Shown here piece after piece: positions 26,758 through 35,826 of a stretch of 43,574 nt of DNA. Position 1 is the first letter of the stretch; each line of letters starts with the position of its first letter. Source of the stretch: an uncultured Alcanivoracaceae bacterium (GTDB lineage: Bacteria; Pseudomonadota; Gammaproteobacteria; Xanthomonadales; Marinicellaceae); contig CAMZLQ010000040.1 in assembly GCA_947311585.1 (NCBI GenBank), positions 1-43,574 on the forward strand, in the 5' to 3' direction. The notes beneath the pieces were generated by a model that searched no databases, had not been told where the DNA came from, and saw only the letters and a list, made by a program, of their open reading frames with translations. The position numbers and the translations under genes were made by a program.

Positions 26758-27585
26758 TCAAAGCCTAATTGAGTTTTTTTCATGTTTTTTTGAACGGCAT
26801 AATTTTGTGTGCCATTTTTTAGGGAGTTTTGCGATAAAATCTTTTGCCTTTTGCTTGCTCTGGAATGCTGAAAACAAGGTGGAACCCGTGCCTGACATGT
26901 GCGTGGCTGCATACTGAGCTGCATGCGAATGCATGGCTTTGACCTCTGGGTAAGTCGATAATACCAACGCAGTACATGCGTTTGACCAATACTGTTGGTT
27001 ATTTATATTTGTCGTATTTATTTTGGATTGATTGCGACACAAGTCTGGGTGATTAAAGACATCAACAGTACTAATCTGTGTTTGTGGGAAAATGAGCACA
27101 AAATAATAATCCTTTATTGAATAGGTCTGAAATTTTTCTCCGACTCCTGTTGCCCAAGCGGATTGATTGAGAACAAACAACGGGACATCGGCTCCCAGTG
27201 TTAAAGCGTATTTTTGTAACTGTCTTTGAGTTAATTTGCATTGCCACAATTCATTTAAGCACCGTAAAGTTGTTCCTGCATTGGAGCTTCCTCCACCAAG
27301 TCCTGAGCCTTGAGGGATGTTTTTGTGTACACAGATGTTGATGCCTTTGCTTGTTTGTTTATGTGGTTCAAGCATTTTTGCTGCTTTATAAATTAAATTG
27401 TCTGTTTTTTTTAAATGACCAAAGTTTCCCTTTATGTCTATTGAAGGTTGAGTGTGCAGTGTAAACTCCATTTCGTCACCCCAATCAAGTAATTGAAAAT
27501 AGGTTTGCAGGAGGTGATAGCCATCCTCTCGCTGACCAAGAATGCGTAAAACAAGATTGATTTTGGCTGGGCTAAGTGTTTTCAT
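26758..27585 (-). CDS. ispE: 4-diphosphocytidyl-2-C-methyl-D-erythritol kinase
   Basis: A GHMP kinase of the MEP isoprenoid pathway. 275 residues. 'SPAKINLVLRILGQREDGYHLL' at the start and the ATP loop 'IPQGSGLGGGSSNAGTTLR' (about 90-108) are diagnostic; 'MSGTGSTLFSAF' is the third GHMP motif. Start codon directly follows the lolB stop with no gap. The order lolB-ispE-(tRNA-Gln)-prs is conserved. Confidence 0.96.
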   Translation of the reverse strand: MKTLSPAKINLVLRILGQREDGYHLLQTYFQLLDWGDEMEFTLHTQPSIDIKGNFGHLKKTDNLIYKAAKMLEPHKQTSKGINICVHKNIPQGSGLGGGSSNAGTTLRCLNELWQCKLTQRQLQKYALTLGADVPLFVLNQSAWATGVGEKFQTYSIKDYYFVLIFPQTQISTVDVFNHPDLCRNQSKINTTNINNQQYWSNACTALVLSTYPEVKAMHSHAAQYAATHMSGTGSTLFSAFQSKQKAKDFIAKLPKKWHTKLCRSKKHEKNSIRL

Positions 27586-28143
27586 TTAATCAACAGTCCA
27601 TTTGTAAATAATTAACTTAACTTTGTAAGGAGGTTTGCTGGCTATTATTTTTTTTGGCATGAGCCCATTGGTTGTTTGAATCCATTTGCTGTAAGAAATT
27701 GTCCAGCCCTTATCGTGTATTGAATCAATGCTTTGGTGGTGCGATGCCATTTTTTCATTGGTGTTGTAGCCCCTCAACCAGTAATTTAAACTATCCCAAG
27801 GAAAATCCCACCCCAGTTCCTGACTAACTAGTGTTTGTGCGTTGTTTGAATAAATAGGGCTGTGCCTGCTGGAAAGTAGTTCAGCTTTGTCCTGGTCTTG
27901 TTTGACCTCCCAACTGCCCTGACCAAGAGGGGCTTTAAATTTGGCATGAATACTCGTGTTGTTAACGGCATAGGTGATTTTTCCTGAGCCGCTTTCTTGG
28001 CCATCTGACAAGGAAAACTTGCCAGTAATTGACCATTTTTTTAGACTGGTTTGTTTAATGGTCGTTTGTTTTGGTTTTTTTTGCGTACTCATGCATGAGG
28101 TGAGTAATACGCACAATGTGGCGAAAAATAAAAGTCGAGTCAT
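27586..28143 (-). CDS. lolB: Outer-membrane lipoprotein LolB
   Basis: Receives lipoproteins from LolA and inserts them in the outer membrane. 185 residues. Lipoprotein signal 'MTRLLFFATLCVLLTSC' (lipobox LTSC, Cys17), then the LolB fold with 'WSITGKFSLSD' and 'WDSLNYWLRGY'. First gene of the minus-strand block, divergent from aroQ. Confidence 0.9.
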   Translation of the reverse strand: MTRLLFFATLCVLLTSCMSTQKKPKQTTIKQTSLKKWSITGKFSLSDGQESGSGKITYAVNNTSIHAKFKAPLGQGSWEVKQDQDKAELLSSRHSPIYSNNAQTLVSQELGWDFPWDSLNYWLRGYNTNEKMASHHQSIDSIHDKGWTISYSKWIQTTNGLMPKKIIASKPPYKVKLIIYKWTVD

Positions 28144-28266
28144 TTAAGGTGAATTGTTGCATGAAATTTTAATGCGGTAATTGTAACACATTAAAATATA
28201 AGGTTGGTTAGCATAAATGCAATTGTTTGTTTAAAACGAACGTTTGAGGCAATTTGGTTAAAAAGG

Positions 28267-28336
28267 TAAAAATCAGGGTTTTTATAGACATTTGCTGATT
28301 TTTTCGGCACAATCGTGTTTTTTAGTAGCACGATTG
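28267..28336 (+). promoter_or_regulatory. Structured leader upstream of aroQ
   Basis: Two hairpins precede the aroQ start. The first is AAAAATCAG (28267-28275) with CTGATTTTT (28294-28302), nine pairs and an 18-base loop. The second is CAATCGTG (28309-28316) with CACGATTG (28329-28336), eight perfect pairs and a 12-base loop. The second ends 11 bases before the ATG. Function unknown; no Shine-Dalgarno sequence is obvious. Confidence 0.35.
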
Positions 28337-28347
28337 CGTACGTTTTT

Positions 28348-28800
28348 ATGAATATTACCGTTTTAAATGGTCCGAATTTAAATTTGTTAGGTCAAAGAGA
28401 GCCAGAGATTTATGGTTCTACAACTTTGGATGATATTCAAACACGAATGAATGGCTATATAAAGGACGGTTCTGTTGTTTTGGAGTTTATGCAATCAAAC
28501 AAAGAATATGAATTGGTTGAAGTTATTCAGTCGTTAATGGGCAAAAAAAACCAATTTATTATAATCAATCCTGCTGCTTTTACACACACATCTGTTGCCA
28601 TACGCGATGCACTGCAAGCAACACAGATTCCATTTATTGAAGTTCACTTGTCCAATATTTACGCAAGAGAAGATTTTAGAAAAAAATCTTACTTTTCCGA
28701 TATTGCCATAGGAACTATTTCAGGTTTGGGAGCTAACGGGTACTTATTGGCTCTTAATCATTTATTAACTTTAAGAGACCGTTGCATAACTCTGGGATGA
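28348..28800 (+). CDS. aroQ: 3-dehydroquinate dehydratase, type II
   Basis: Third step of the shikimate pathway. 150 residues from the ATG at 28348 ([20 protein letters not shown]), the family start; the frame is open 33 bases further but that extension is unlike relatives. The catalytic Tyr is in 'EPEIYG', and '[17 protein letters not shown]' and '[20 protein letters not shown]' are diagnostic. The last nine codons (RDRCITLG and stop, after ...HLLTL) lie inside the inserted MITE. Removing the element would give ...HLLTLNK and a TAA stop at 28944-28946. Enzyme activity is probably unaffected, since the change is at the extreme C-terminus. Confidence 0.93.
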   Translation: MNITVLNGPNLNLLGQREPEIYGSTTLDDIQTRMNGYIKDGSVVLEFMQSNKEYELVEVIQSLMGKKNQFIIINPAAFTHTSVAIRDALQATQIPFIEVHLSNIYAREDFRKKSYFSDIAIGTISGLGANGYLLALNHLLTLRDRCITLG

Positions 28801-28934
28801 TGGAAAAAAGAATGAAAAAAGCACCAGTCAAGGCAAAAAATGAGTCAAATAGCCCGCTATTTGCGAATTTTTTAACGCAGAGTGGTGTTTTTTGCAACTT
28901 TTTAACACGTACCACGAGTTATGCAAAGGTCTCT
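28774..28934. mobile_element. MITE-like non-autonomous element, 161 bp, with TTA target duplication
   Basis: The ends are AGAGACCGTTGCATAACTC (28774-28792) and, as inverse complement of 28916-28934, AGAGACCTTTGCATAACTC: 18 of 19 bases match. TTA flanks both sides (28771-28773 and 28935-28937). Inside there is no gene, but AAATAG-CCCG-CTATTT (28847-28862) forms a small hairpin. A three-base TNA-type duplication and GAGACC-like ends recall IS5-family (IS1031-type) transposons; that family link is from memory. The element sits between aroQ and accB and supplies the aroQ stop codon. Confidence 0.8.
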
Positions 28935-28966
28935 TTAAACAAATAATCTAACAAACGGGGACACAC

Positions 28967-29416
28967 GTGGATATTAGAAAAATCAAAAAACTTATTGAGC
29001 TTCTTGAAAGTTCATCTTTAACAGAACTTGAAATTATTGAAGGCGAAGAATCGGTTAAGTTATCCCGCCAAATGCAAGTGATGCCAGCAAACACGGTTAT
29101 GGCTCCGGCACCTGCCGCGACATCGGTTGCTCCAACAGAAAGTAAACCACAAGCTGAATCTGCACCCAAAGCCACTGAAGATGGCAATGTTCAACGTTCG
29201 CCGATGGTTGGGACATTTTATAATGCCTCGTCACCTGAGGCAGAGCCGTATGTAAAAGTGGGTCAGAAAGTTAAAGTTGGTGATACTTTGTGCATAGTCG
29301 AAGCGATGAAGATGTTTAATCAAATCGAATCCGAATTTGAAGGCACGGTGACAAAAGTATTGGTTGAGAATGGTCAACCAATTGAATTTGATGAACCTTT
29401 GTTCGTAATTAGTTAG
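28967..29416 (+). CDS. accB: Acetyl-CoA carboxylase biotin carboxyl carrier protein
   Basis: 149 residues with a GTG start ([16 protein letters not shown]), preceded by CGGGG. The N-terminal helix is followed by an Ala/Pro-rich linker (about 45-75) and the biotinyl domain (about 76-149). The biotinylated Lys115 is in '[11 protein letters not shown]'. Followed 11 bases later by accC. The MITE now separates it from aroQ. Confidence 0.96.
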   Translation: MDIRKIKKLIELLESSSLTELEIIEGEESVKLSRQMQVMPANTVMAPAPAATSVAPTESKPQAESAPKATEDGNVQRSPMVGTFYNASSPEAEPYVKVGQKVKVGDTLCIVEAMKMFNQIESEFEGTVTKVLVENGQPIEFDEPLFVIS

Positions 29417-29427
29417 GGAATACGCTT

Positions 29428-30774
29428 ATGTTTTCAAAAGTAGTTATTGCCAATCGCGGTGAAATCGCGCTGAGGATATTGCGCGCGTGTCACACCATGG
29501 GCATTAAAACGGTGGCGGTTCACTCAACGGCAGATAGAAACCAAAAGCATGTTGGCATGGCTGATGAGTCTGTTTGTATCGGACCACCACCTTCGCTGGA
29601 TAGTTATTTGGATATACCAAAAATCATAGCAGCCGCTGAAGTTACCGATGCACAAGCCATTCATCCTGGCTATGGTTTTTTAGCAGAAAATGCTGATTTT
29701 GCAGAACGGGTGGAAAACTCAGGATTTACTTTCATCGGACCAAGGGCTGAAACCATTCGATTAATGGGCGATAAGGTCGCTGCAATTGATGCCATGAAAG
29801 CCTCAGGGGTGCCTTGTGTTCCAGGTTCTGGTGGACCTTTGGGTGATGATGCTGAAAAGAATTTAAAAATAGCCAATAAAATTGGTTATCCCATTATTAT
29901 TAAAGCTGCCTCTGGCGGAGGTGGGCGTGGAATGCGAGTTGTGCACACTGATGCGGCACTTAATAATGCCATAAAAATGACCCAAACTGAAGCCGCCGCC
30001 GCTTTTGGTGATGGCACGGTTTATATGGAAAAGTATTTGCAAAACCCTCGTCATATTGAAATTCAGATTTTATCGGATAAACACGGTAATGCTATTCACT
30101 TGGGTGAACGAGATTGTTCCATGCAACGTCGTCACCAAAAAGTGGTTGAAGAAGCACCGGCTCCAGGTATTACCGCTGAACAACGTGAAAAAATTGGAGC
30201 GGTGTGCGTAGATGCCTGTAAACGCATCAAATATGAAGGGGCTGGTACTTTTGAGTTTTTATACGATGACGGTGAATTTTATTTCATCGAGATGAATACG
30301 CGTATTCAAGTTGAGCATCCAGTGACCGAGGCCATAACTGGTGTTGATTTAATCAAGCAACAGTTATTAATTGCATCGGGTGAACCCTTGCAAATCACTC
30401 AAAAAGATATTCGCATTACAGGTCACGCGATTGAGTGCCGCTTGAATGCTGAAGATTCTAAAACTTTTATGCCATCACCTGGTTTAATTGAAATTTTCCA
30501 TGCCCCAGGTGGTCCGGGTGTGCGAGTCGATTCGCATGTTTATGATGGCTATCGAGTGCCACCTAATTACGATTCCATGATTGGTAAAATAATTGTTCGT
30601 GGAGAAGACCGTGAAACAACAATCAAACGCATGCGTTTGGCATTAGCCGAAACGGTTGTGTCCGGTATTAAAACCAATATAGCTTTGCAGCAAATGATTA
30701 TGAATGATCAGGGTTTTGTCACAGGTGGTAAAAATATACATTACCTCGAAAAATTATTGGATAAGGAAAAATAA
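29428..30774 (+). CDS. accC: Acetyl-CoA carboxylase biotin carboxylase subunit
   Basis: Carboxylates the biotin of AccB for fatty acid synthesis. 448 residues, normal length. '[20 protein letters not shown]' at the N-terminus, the ATP-grasp loop '[14 protein letters not shown]' (about 158-171), '[16 protein letters not shown]' and catalytic '[14 protein letters not shown]' (about 287-300). Overlaps prmA by one base (TAATG). Confidence 0.97.
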   Translation: MFSKVVIANRGEIALRILRACHTMGIKTVAVHSTADRNQKHVGMADESVCIGPPPSLDSYLDIPKIIAAAEVTDAQAIHPGYGFLAENADFAERVENSGFTFIGPRAETIRLMGDKVAAIDAMKASGVPCVPGSGGPLGDDAEKNLKIANKIGYPIIIKAASGGGGRGMRVVHTDAALNNAIKMTQTEAAAAFGDGTVYMEKYLQNPRHIEIQILSDKHGNAIHLGERDCSMQRRHQKVVEEAPAPGITAEQREKIGAVCVDACKRIKYEGAGTFEFLYDDGEFYFIEMNTRIQVEHPVTEAITGVDLIKQQLLIASGEPLQITQKDIRITGHAIECRLNAEDSKTFMPSPGLIEIFHAPGGPGVRVDSHVYDGYRVPPNYDSMIGKIIVRGEDRETTIKRMRLALAETVVSGIKTNIALQQMIMNDQGFVTGGKNIHYLEKLLDKEK

Positions 30775-31676
30775 TGAGTCAGGACGAGATGGATTTTGAA
30801 TACGATTATTTTGAAGTCACTCTATTGTGTGGCAAGTCAGAAATTGTAACAATTGAAGATTTTATGTTGCCGTTGGGTGCTTGTTCGGTGACTTATCGGG
30901 ACGCGCAAGATATGGCGATTTTAGAACCAGCTCCAGGTAAGATGCCATTGTGGCAAGGCATTGAAATAACCGCCATGTTTACCAAAGAATTTAACGAAGA
31001 TAAAGTTTTGCATGTTATCCAATCAAGATTTGCGGATAAAGAAGTCAAACTTAAGCGATTAAAAAACCAAGCATGGGAACGCACATGGCTTGAGCATTTT
31101 AAACCGATGCAATTTGGTCAAAATACGTGGATTATTCCCAGTGAGTATCAAGCGGTTGATGAGAAGGCAATAAATATTTACCTTGATCCAGGCATGGCAT
31201 TTGGTACAGGAACACACGCAACAACGGCATTGTGTTTGCAATGGATTGATAAACATAATATGCAAGATTTGCAGGCAATTGATTTTGGCTGTGGTTCAGG
31301 TATTTTAGCAATAGCGGCTTTAAAACACGGTGCTAATAAAGTCTATTGCACCGATATTGACCCACAAGCAATTGAAGCAACGGTGATTAATGCGACCAGT
31401 AACAATGTCATTGAAGGCATAGAAGTTGTTGAAGGTAAGGAGGTAAGAAATTTGCAAAAGCTTGATGTGGTTTTGGCGAACATTCTTGCTGCTCCACTGA
31501 TGAGTTTGGTTGCTGTTTTTTCGGGTTTGCTCAAAGATAAGGGGGAGCTTGTCATGTCGGGCATACTAAAAGAGCAAACAGATGAAATTGTTGAAAAATT
31601 TAAAGATTCATTTATTGACTTTGAAATCAAGTTTATGGATGATTGGGCTTCTGTTTATTGCATCAAAAAGAGTTAA
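30774..31676 (+). CDS. prmA: Ribosomal protein L11 methyltransferase
   Basis: 300 residues. Trimethylates L11. N-terminal recognition domain with 'WERTWLEHFKPMQFG' and a methyltransferase domain with 'LDPGMAFGTGTHATT' and SAM motif 'AIDFGCGSGILAIAA' (about 164-178), then 'DVVLANILAAPLM'. Co-transcribed with accBC, as in many gammaproteobacteria. Confidence 0.96.
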   Translation: MSQDEMDFEYDYFEVTLLCGKSEIVTIEDFMLPLGACSVTYRDAQDMAILEPAPGKMPLWQGIEITAMFTKEFNEDKVLHVIQSRFADKEVKLKRLKNQAWERTWLEHFKPMQFGQNTWIIPSEYQAVDEKAINIYLDPGMAFGTGTHATTALCLQWIDKHNMQDLQAIDFGCGSGILAIAALKHGANKVYCTDIDPQAIEATVINATSNNVIEGIEVVEGKEVRNLQKLDVVLANILAAPLMSLVAVFSGLLKDKGELVMSGILKEQTDEIVEKFKDSFIDFEIKFMDDWASVYCIKKS

Positions 31677-31681
31677 GTAAA

Positions 31682-32500
31682 ATGTTTACACAATGCCGCG
31701 GTTGCGGAGAAATTTTTGGGGTGACTGTTGATGACTTGGTTGCCTCTCTTGCACAGGTTCGCTGCAGCTCTTGTGGTGCTGTGTTTGATGCGTTGGAAAC
31801 GCTTGCTGAATATAAGCCACAAGATGGCTTTGATTTAATCCTAAATGAAAATGATAACCCGCCCCCTTTATTAAATCATGAGTTTAAGCCGAACATTGTT
31901 CCGCAGGTGTTGGATGAAAAGGTTGCGGTAGTCCGTGAGTTAAATAATGATAAAAATAGGGATGAAAGCGATGCCCAGCCAGAATTTGTAGCAGATAAAT
32001 TGGCAACAACAGAGAAAAAATCATCGTCTTTTTGGGTCTTTTCCAGTATTGCACTGGTCGCTTTATTGTTGTGGCAAGCTGGTGTGGCTTTAAAGAAAGG
32101 CACGATAAAGTTGCCAGAAGGCAATTTCAAAAACAGTGTTTGTGAGTTGGTTGATTGTTATGTAACACATGACGAATCCAATTTAAACAGCATCGCACTG
32201 GTTTCTCGCAGCATAAGGCAACACCCTGGACGAGATAATGCTTTGATAATTACAGCGGGAATTATTAACAGTGACAAAAAAACCCAAGTGTTTCCAGCCT
32301 TAGAAATAAAAATGTCAAACCTTAATGGTGAAATTGTTGCGATGAGAAGATTTTTACCTTCTGAATATTTGGATGATGAAACGATTGAAGCAGGGATGTC
32401 CCCTAATATTTTGATTCCAGTAACCTTGGAATTACAAAGCCCTGGAAAAAATGCAGTCACATTTGAGGTGGGCTTTAGTCCAACCTACGGGGAAAGGTAA
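31682..32500 (+). CDS. Zinc-ribbon DUF3426 membrane protein
   Basis: 272 residues from the ATG at 31682, chosen because the zinc ribbon then starts at once: MFTQCRGCGEIF ... VRCSSCGAVFDAL, a CxxC-CxxC MJ0042-type finger (about 5-31). One transmembrane helix (about 116-132, 'FWVFSSIALVALLLW') and a C-terminal DUF3426 domain (about 160-270), probably periplasmic. Function unknown. In pseudomonads the same gene follows prmA, then dusB and fis. Here dusB is absent and the stop overlaps the fis start (TAATG). Confidence 0.85.
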   Translation: MFTQCRGCGEIFGVTVDDLVASLAQVRCSSCGAVFDALETLAEYKPQDGFDLILNENDNPPPLLNHEFKPNIVPQVLDEKVAVVRELNNDKNRDESDAQPEFVADKLATTEKKSSSFWVFSSIALVALLLWQAGVALKKGTIKLPEGNFKNSVCELVDCYVTHDESNLNSIALVSRSIRQHPGRDNALIITAGIINSDKKTQVFPALEIKMSNLNGEIVAMRRFLPSEYLDDETIEAGMSPNILIPVTLELQSPGKNAVTFEVGFSPTYGER

Positions 32501-32748
32501 TGGTGAAATCAGAGGATGTGAAGAATTTAAATTTGCAAATGTATACCCGTAAAGTGGTTAAGCAATATTTACTTAACCTAAAAGGCCATAAAACAAATAA
32601 CTTGCATGGTTTTATTATTGGTGAAATAGAAAAAGGAATCATCTTGGAAGTGTTGGACTTTACTAACGGCAATTTGACGCAATCTGCAGAAATTCTTGGT
32701 ATGACCCGAACGACCTTACGCAACAAGTCAAGAAAACATAGAATTTAA
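32500..32748 (+). CDS. fis: DNA-binding protein Fis
   Basis: 82 residues, somewhat shorter than E. coli Fis (98). Nucleoid-associated activator of rRNA and other growth genes. The C-terminal helix-turn-helix is 'NGNLTQSAEILGMTRTTLRNKSRKHRI' in two parts, residues about 56-82; the upstream helix with 'IEKGIILEVLDFT' dimerises. The shortening is at the N-terminal beta-hairpin arm, which contacts Hin/Gin-type recombinases. Overlaps the DUF3426 gene by one base, in the place normally occupied by dusB-fis. Confidence 0.9.
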   Translation: MVKSEDVKNLNLQMYTRKVVKQYLLNLKGHKTNNLHGFIIGEIEKGIILEVLDFTNGNLTQSAEILGMTRTTLRNKSRKHRI

Positions 32749-32759
32749 CTTTATTATCC

Positions 32760-32787
32760 TTTAACTGCTATTAATTCTCGCTATAAT
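32760..32787 (+). promoter_or_regulatory. Possible purH promoter
   Basis: A consensus -10 TATAAT at 32782-32787 lies 34 bases before the purH ATG. The -35 region (TTTAAC, 32760-32765, 16-base spacer) is weak. This would separate purHD from the acc-prmA-fis unit. Confidence 0.4.
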
Positions 32788-32820
32788 GCCTCATGTCTTT
32801 CCTTAATTAGCTACAGAATT

Positions 32821-34404
32821 ATGTCCAGTACTCAAAACAGAGTGTCAATCAGGCGTGCACTTATTAGTGTTTCAGATAAATCAAATTTAAAAATCTTAGC
32901 AAGGGGCTTAAAAGAGCAGGGCGTTGAAATATTGTCAACTGGCGGAACCGCAAAATATTTAATGTCACTGGGATTTGAAGTGACTGATGTTGCGGATTAC
33001 ACAGAATTTCCTGAAATGATGGATGGGCGAATTAAAACTTTGCACCCAAGAGTGCATGGTGCATTACTAGGGCGACTGGATAAAGATGAGGAAGTTATGC
33101 ACAAAAATGGAATTGAAGCGATTGACTTGTTGGTTGTCAATTTATACCCATTTGAGCAAACCATTCGTGCAGAAAATTGCACTTTAAATGATGCCATTGA
33201 AAATATTGATATTGGAGGGCCAGCAATGGTTCGTGCCGCTTCTAAAAATTACGACAGAGTGACGGTTATTGTTGATCCTAATGATTACGCCGAGTTTATT
33301 GACGAGATTTGTACTTATAATGGTGTATCTCACTCTAATCGACATGTTTTGGCTGCTAAAGCCTTTGCTCATACCGCCGCTTATGATGGCATGATTGCTA
33401 ACTACTTAAGTGCGATAAAAGACACAGGAGATAAGGACGAGTTCCCACGCTTTTTGACAACTCAATATACGCACCGCAGTTATCTGCGTTATGGTGAAAA
33501 TCCTCATCAGAAGGCGGCATTTTATACGGAGAAAAATACGCAGGAAGGTACGATTGGTTACGCGCAGCAAATTCAAGGAAAAGCACTAAGTTACAACAAT
33601 ATTGCCGATGCTGATGCCGCACTAGAGTGCGTTAAAGAATTTAATGAAGTGCCAGCTTGTGTCATAGTTAAACATGCCAATCCTTGTGGTGTTGCACTTG
33701 AATCAAATTTAGAGTTGGCTTACCTTAAAGCCTTTTCAACGGATCCAACCTCGGCTTTTGGTGGAGTGATTGCCTTTAATGGCATGGTTTCTGCTAAATT
33801 AGCTAAAACCATAACAAAGAAGCAATTCGTTGAAGTAATTGTTGCTCCTAGTTACGAAGAGGAAGCCATTGAGGTTTTTAAATCGAAAAAGAATTTACGC
33901 ATCCTTAAATGTGGCCAGTGGCAGGTTCCGCAACAACCATGGCAGATGTTTAAGCGAGTTAATGGTGGGGTTTTGGTTCAAGATGCGGATATTTTGCAAC
34001 TTGAAGACAGTCAATTAACGGTGGTGAGCAAAATGCAACCAACAGCCGAACAGCTAGAAGATCTAAAATTTACTTGGAAAGTGGCAAAGCGGGTGAAATC
34101 AAATGCCATTGTTTATGGAAAAGACTTAATGACTATAGGCATTGGTGCAGGGCAAATGAGTCGTGTTGTCAGTGCAAGAATTGCCTCAATGAAAGCGCAT
34201 GATGCCGATCTTCATGTAACAGGTTCGGTCATGGCATCTGATGCATTTTTCCCCTTCCGTGATGGCATCGATGCCGCCGCCGCCAGTGGTATCGCGGCAG
34301 TTATTCAGCCAGGCGGCTCTATTCGTGATGAAGAAGTTATAGAAGCGGCTAATGAGCACAATATGGTTATGGTTTTTACTGGAATTAGGCATTTTAACCA
34401 CTAA
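32821..34404 (+). CDS. purH: Bifunctional AICAR formyltransferase/IMP cyclohydrolase
   Basis: Catalyses the last two steps of IMP synthesis. 527 residues. N-terminal cyclohydrolase '[12 protein letters not shown]' and '[17 protein letters not shown]' (about 65-81); C-terminal formyltransferase with '[15 protein letters not shown]' , '[13 protein letters not shown]' (catalytic Lys-His, about 281-293) and '[12 protein letters not shown]'. Followed by purD 12 bases later. Confidence 0.97.
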   Translation: MSSTQNRVSIRRALISVSDKSNLKILARGLKEQGVEILSTGGTAKYLMSLGFEVTDVADYTEFPEMMDGRIKTLHPRVHGALLGRLDKDEEVMHKNGIEAIDLLVVNLYPFEQTIRAENCTLNDAIENIDIGGPAMVRAASKNYDRVTVIVDPNDYAEFIDEICTYNGVSHSNRHVLAAKAFAHTAAYDGMIANYLSAIKDTGDKDEFPRFLTTQYTHRSYLRYGENPHQKAAFYTEKNTQEGTIGYAQQIQGKALSYNNIADADAALECVKEFNEVPACVIVKHANPCGVALESNLELAYLKAFSTDPTSAFGGVIAFNGMVSAKLAKTITKKQFVEVIVAPSYEEEAIEVFKSKKNLRILKCGQWQVPQQPWQMFKRVNGGVLVQDADILQLEDSQLTVVSKMQPTAEQLEDLKFTWKVAKRVKSNAIVYGKDLMTIGIGAGQMSRVVSARIASMKAHDADLHVTGSVMASDAFFPFRDGIDAAAASGIAAVIQPGGSIRDEEVIEAANEHNMVMVFTGIRHFNH

Positions 34405-34416
34405 GGAATAATAAAC

Positions 34417-35694
34417 ATGAAAAACAAAGTAATGGTAATCGGTTCAGGTGGCAGAGAACACGCACTTGCTTGGCGTTTGAGTTTATCACCAACCGTGCAA
34501 CAGGTTTATGTGGCACCAGGGAATCCAGGATGTGAGCAAGAAAACAAGGTGAAAAATATTGCCATTGCTGCTAATGATTACGATAAATTGCTGACCTTTG
34601 CAAAAGACAACGACATAGATTTAGTGGTTGTAGGTCCTGAGCAACCTTTGTGTGATGGATTGGTTGATTTAATGACGCAGGCAGGGATTAAATGCTTTGG
34701 TCCAAGTGCGCTAGCGGCTCAATTGGAAGGTTCAAAAGCTTACAGTAAGGATTTTTTGAAAAAATACAACATACCAACAGCTCGTTATGCAAGTTTTACT
34801 CAGGTTGAATTGGCTATTGATTACTTATCTAAGCAAGATTTTCCCATCGTAATCAAAGCCGATGGGCTGGCAGCTGGTAAAGGTGTTGTTATTGCTGAAA
34901 CTAAAGAGCAAGGTGTTAAAACAATTAAAGATATGTTGGCAGGCAATGCTTTTGGAGAAGCAGGGCATCGCATAGTTATAGAGGAGTTCTTGGTTGGGCA
35001 AGAGGCCTCTTTTATTGTTGTTGTTGATGGTAAAAACTTTGTGCCCATGGCAACATCCCAAGACCATAAAGCGCGCGATAATGGCGATAAAGGACCTAAC
35101 ACGGGCGGCATGGGTGCTTATTCTCCAGCCCCTTGTGTCACAAAAGAAGTGTTTGATAAAACAGTTGAGTGCATTATAAAACCAACCATTCAAGGAATGA
35201 TTGACGAAGGAACTCCTTTTGTTGGTTTTTTATATGCGGGCTTAATGATTGATGAAAGCAACAACCCTAAAGTTTTGGAGTTTAATGTTCGATTTGGAGA
35301 TCCCGAAACGCAGCCAATAATGATGCGCTTGCAAAGTCATTTGGATGAAATTTGCCTTAGAGCCATCAATGGAGATTTGAAAAATACAGAATTAAGCTGG
35401 GATGACAGAGCTGCGCTGGGTGTTGTTTTGGCAGAGCAAGGTTATCCTCAAAATTATGCCAAAGGGTCAAAAATAAATGGCTTGGATATTGAAATTAAAA
35501 ATGTCAAAATATTTCATGCGGGAACAAAAAAAGAAGGAAAAAATACCGTAACTAATGGCGGCAGAGTGTTGTGTGTGAGTGCATTAGGTAACACACTAAA
35601 GCAGGCTCAAAAACTTGCCTATTTGGCTGTTGATAAGATAAATTGGGAAAGCAAATATTGCAGAACGGATATAGGTTTTAAAGCCATTGACTGA
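34417..35694 (+). CDS. purD: Phosphoribosylamine-glycine ligase
   Basis: Second step of purine synthesis. 425 residues, ATP-grasp enzyme. 'VIGSGGREHALAWRL' (about 5-19), 'VVVGPEQPLCDGLVD', 'KADGLAAGKGV' (about 148-158), 'DHKARDNGDKGPNTGGMGAYSP' region and 'EFNVRFGDPETQ' are diagnostic. Second gene of purHD. Confidence 0.97.
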   Translation: MKNKVMVIGSGGREHALAWRLSLSPTVQQVYVAPGNPGCEQENKVKNIAIAANDYDKLLTFAKDNDIDLVVVGPEQPLCDGLVDLMTQAGIKCFGPSALAAQLEGSKAYSKDFLKKYNIPTARYASFTQVELAIDYLSKQDFPIVIKADGLAAGKGVVIAETKEQGVKTIKDMLAGNAFGEAGHRIVIEEFLVGQEASFIVVVDGKNFVPMATSQDHKARDNGDKGPNTGGMGAYSPAPCVTKEVFDKTVECIIKPTIQGMIDEGTPFVGFLYAGLMIDESNNPKVLEFNVRFGDPETQPIMMRLQSHLDEICLRAINGDLKNTELSWDDRAALGVVLAEQGYPQNYAKGSKINGLDIEIKNVKIFHAGTKKEGKNTVTNGGRVLCVSALGNTLKQAQKLAYLAVDKINWESKYCRTDIGFKAID

Positions 35695-35736
35695 TATTTT
35701 TAATCTGACTGATTGTTGTAATTAAGCCACAAAGGA

Positions 35737-35762
35737 ACAAATGACTCGCTAGAGTCTTTTGT
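35737..35762 (+). terminator. Possible terminator after purD
   Basis: ACAAATGACTC (35737-35747) and GAGTCTTTTGT (35752-35762) form an 11-position stem with one mismatch and loop GCTA. The trailing T-content is modest. Confidence 0.45.
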
Positions 35763-35826
35763 TTGTTGACAAAATCAATGGTTTTTGTGAACATGTAATT
35801 TATATATCTTTGTTACGTTAACTAAA

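Noticed and set aside
28801-28915. A small gene inside the MITE
   Set aside because: No frame of useful length with a start and ribosome binding site; the interior is short and only contains a small hairpin.
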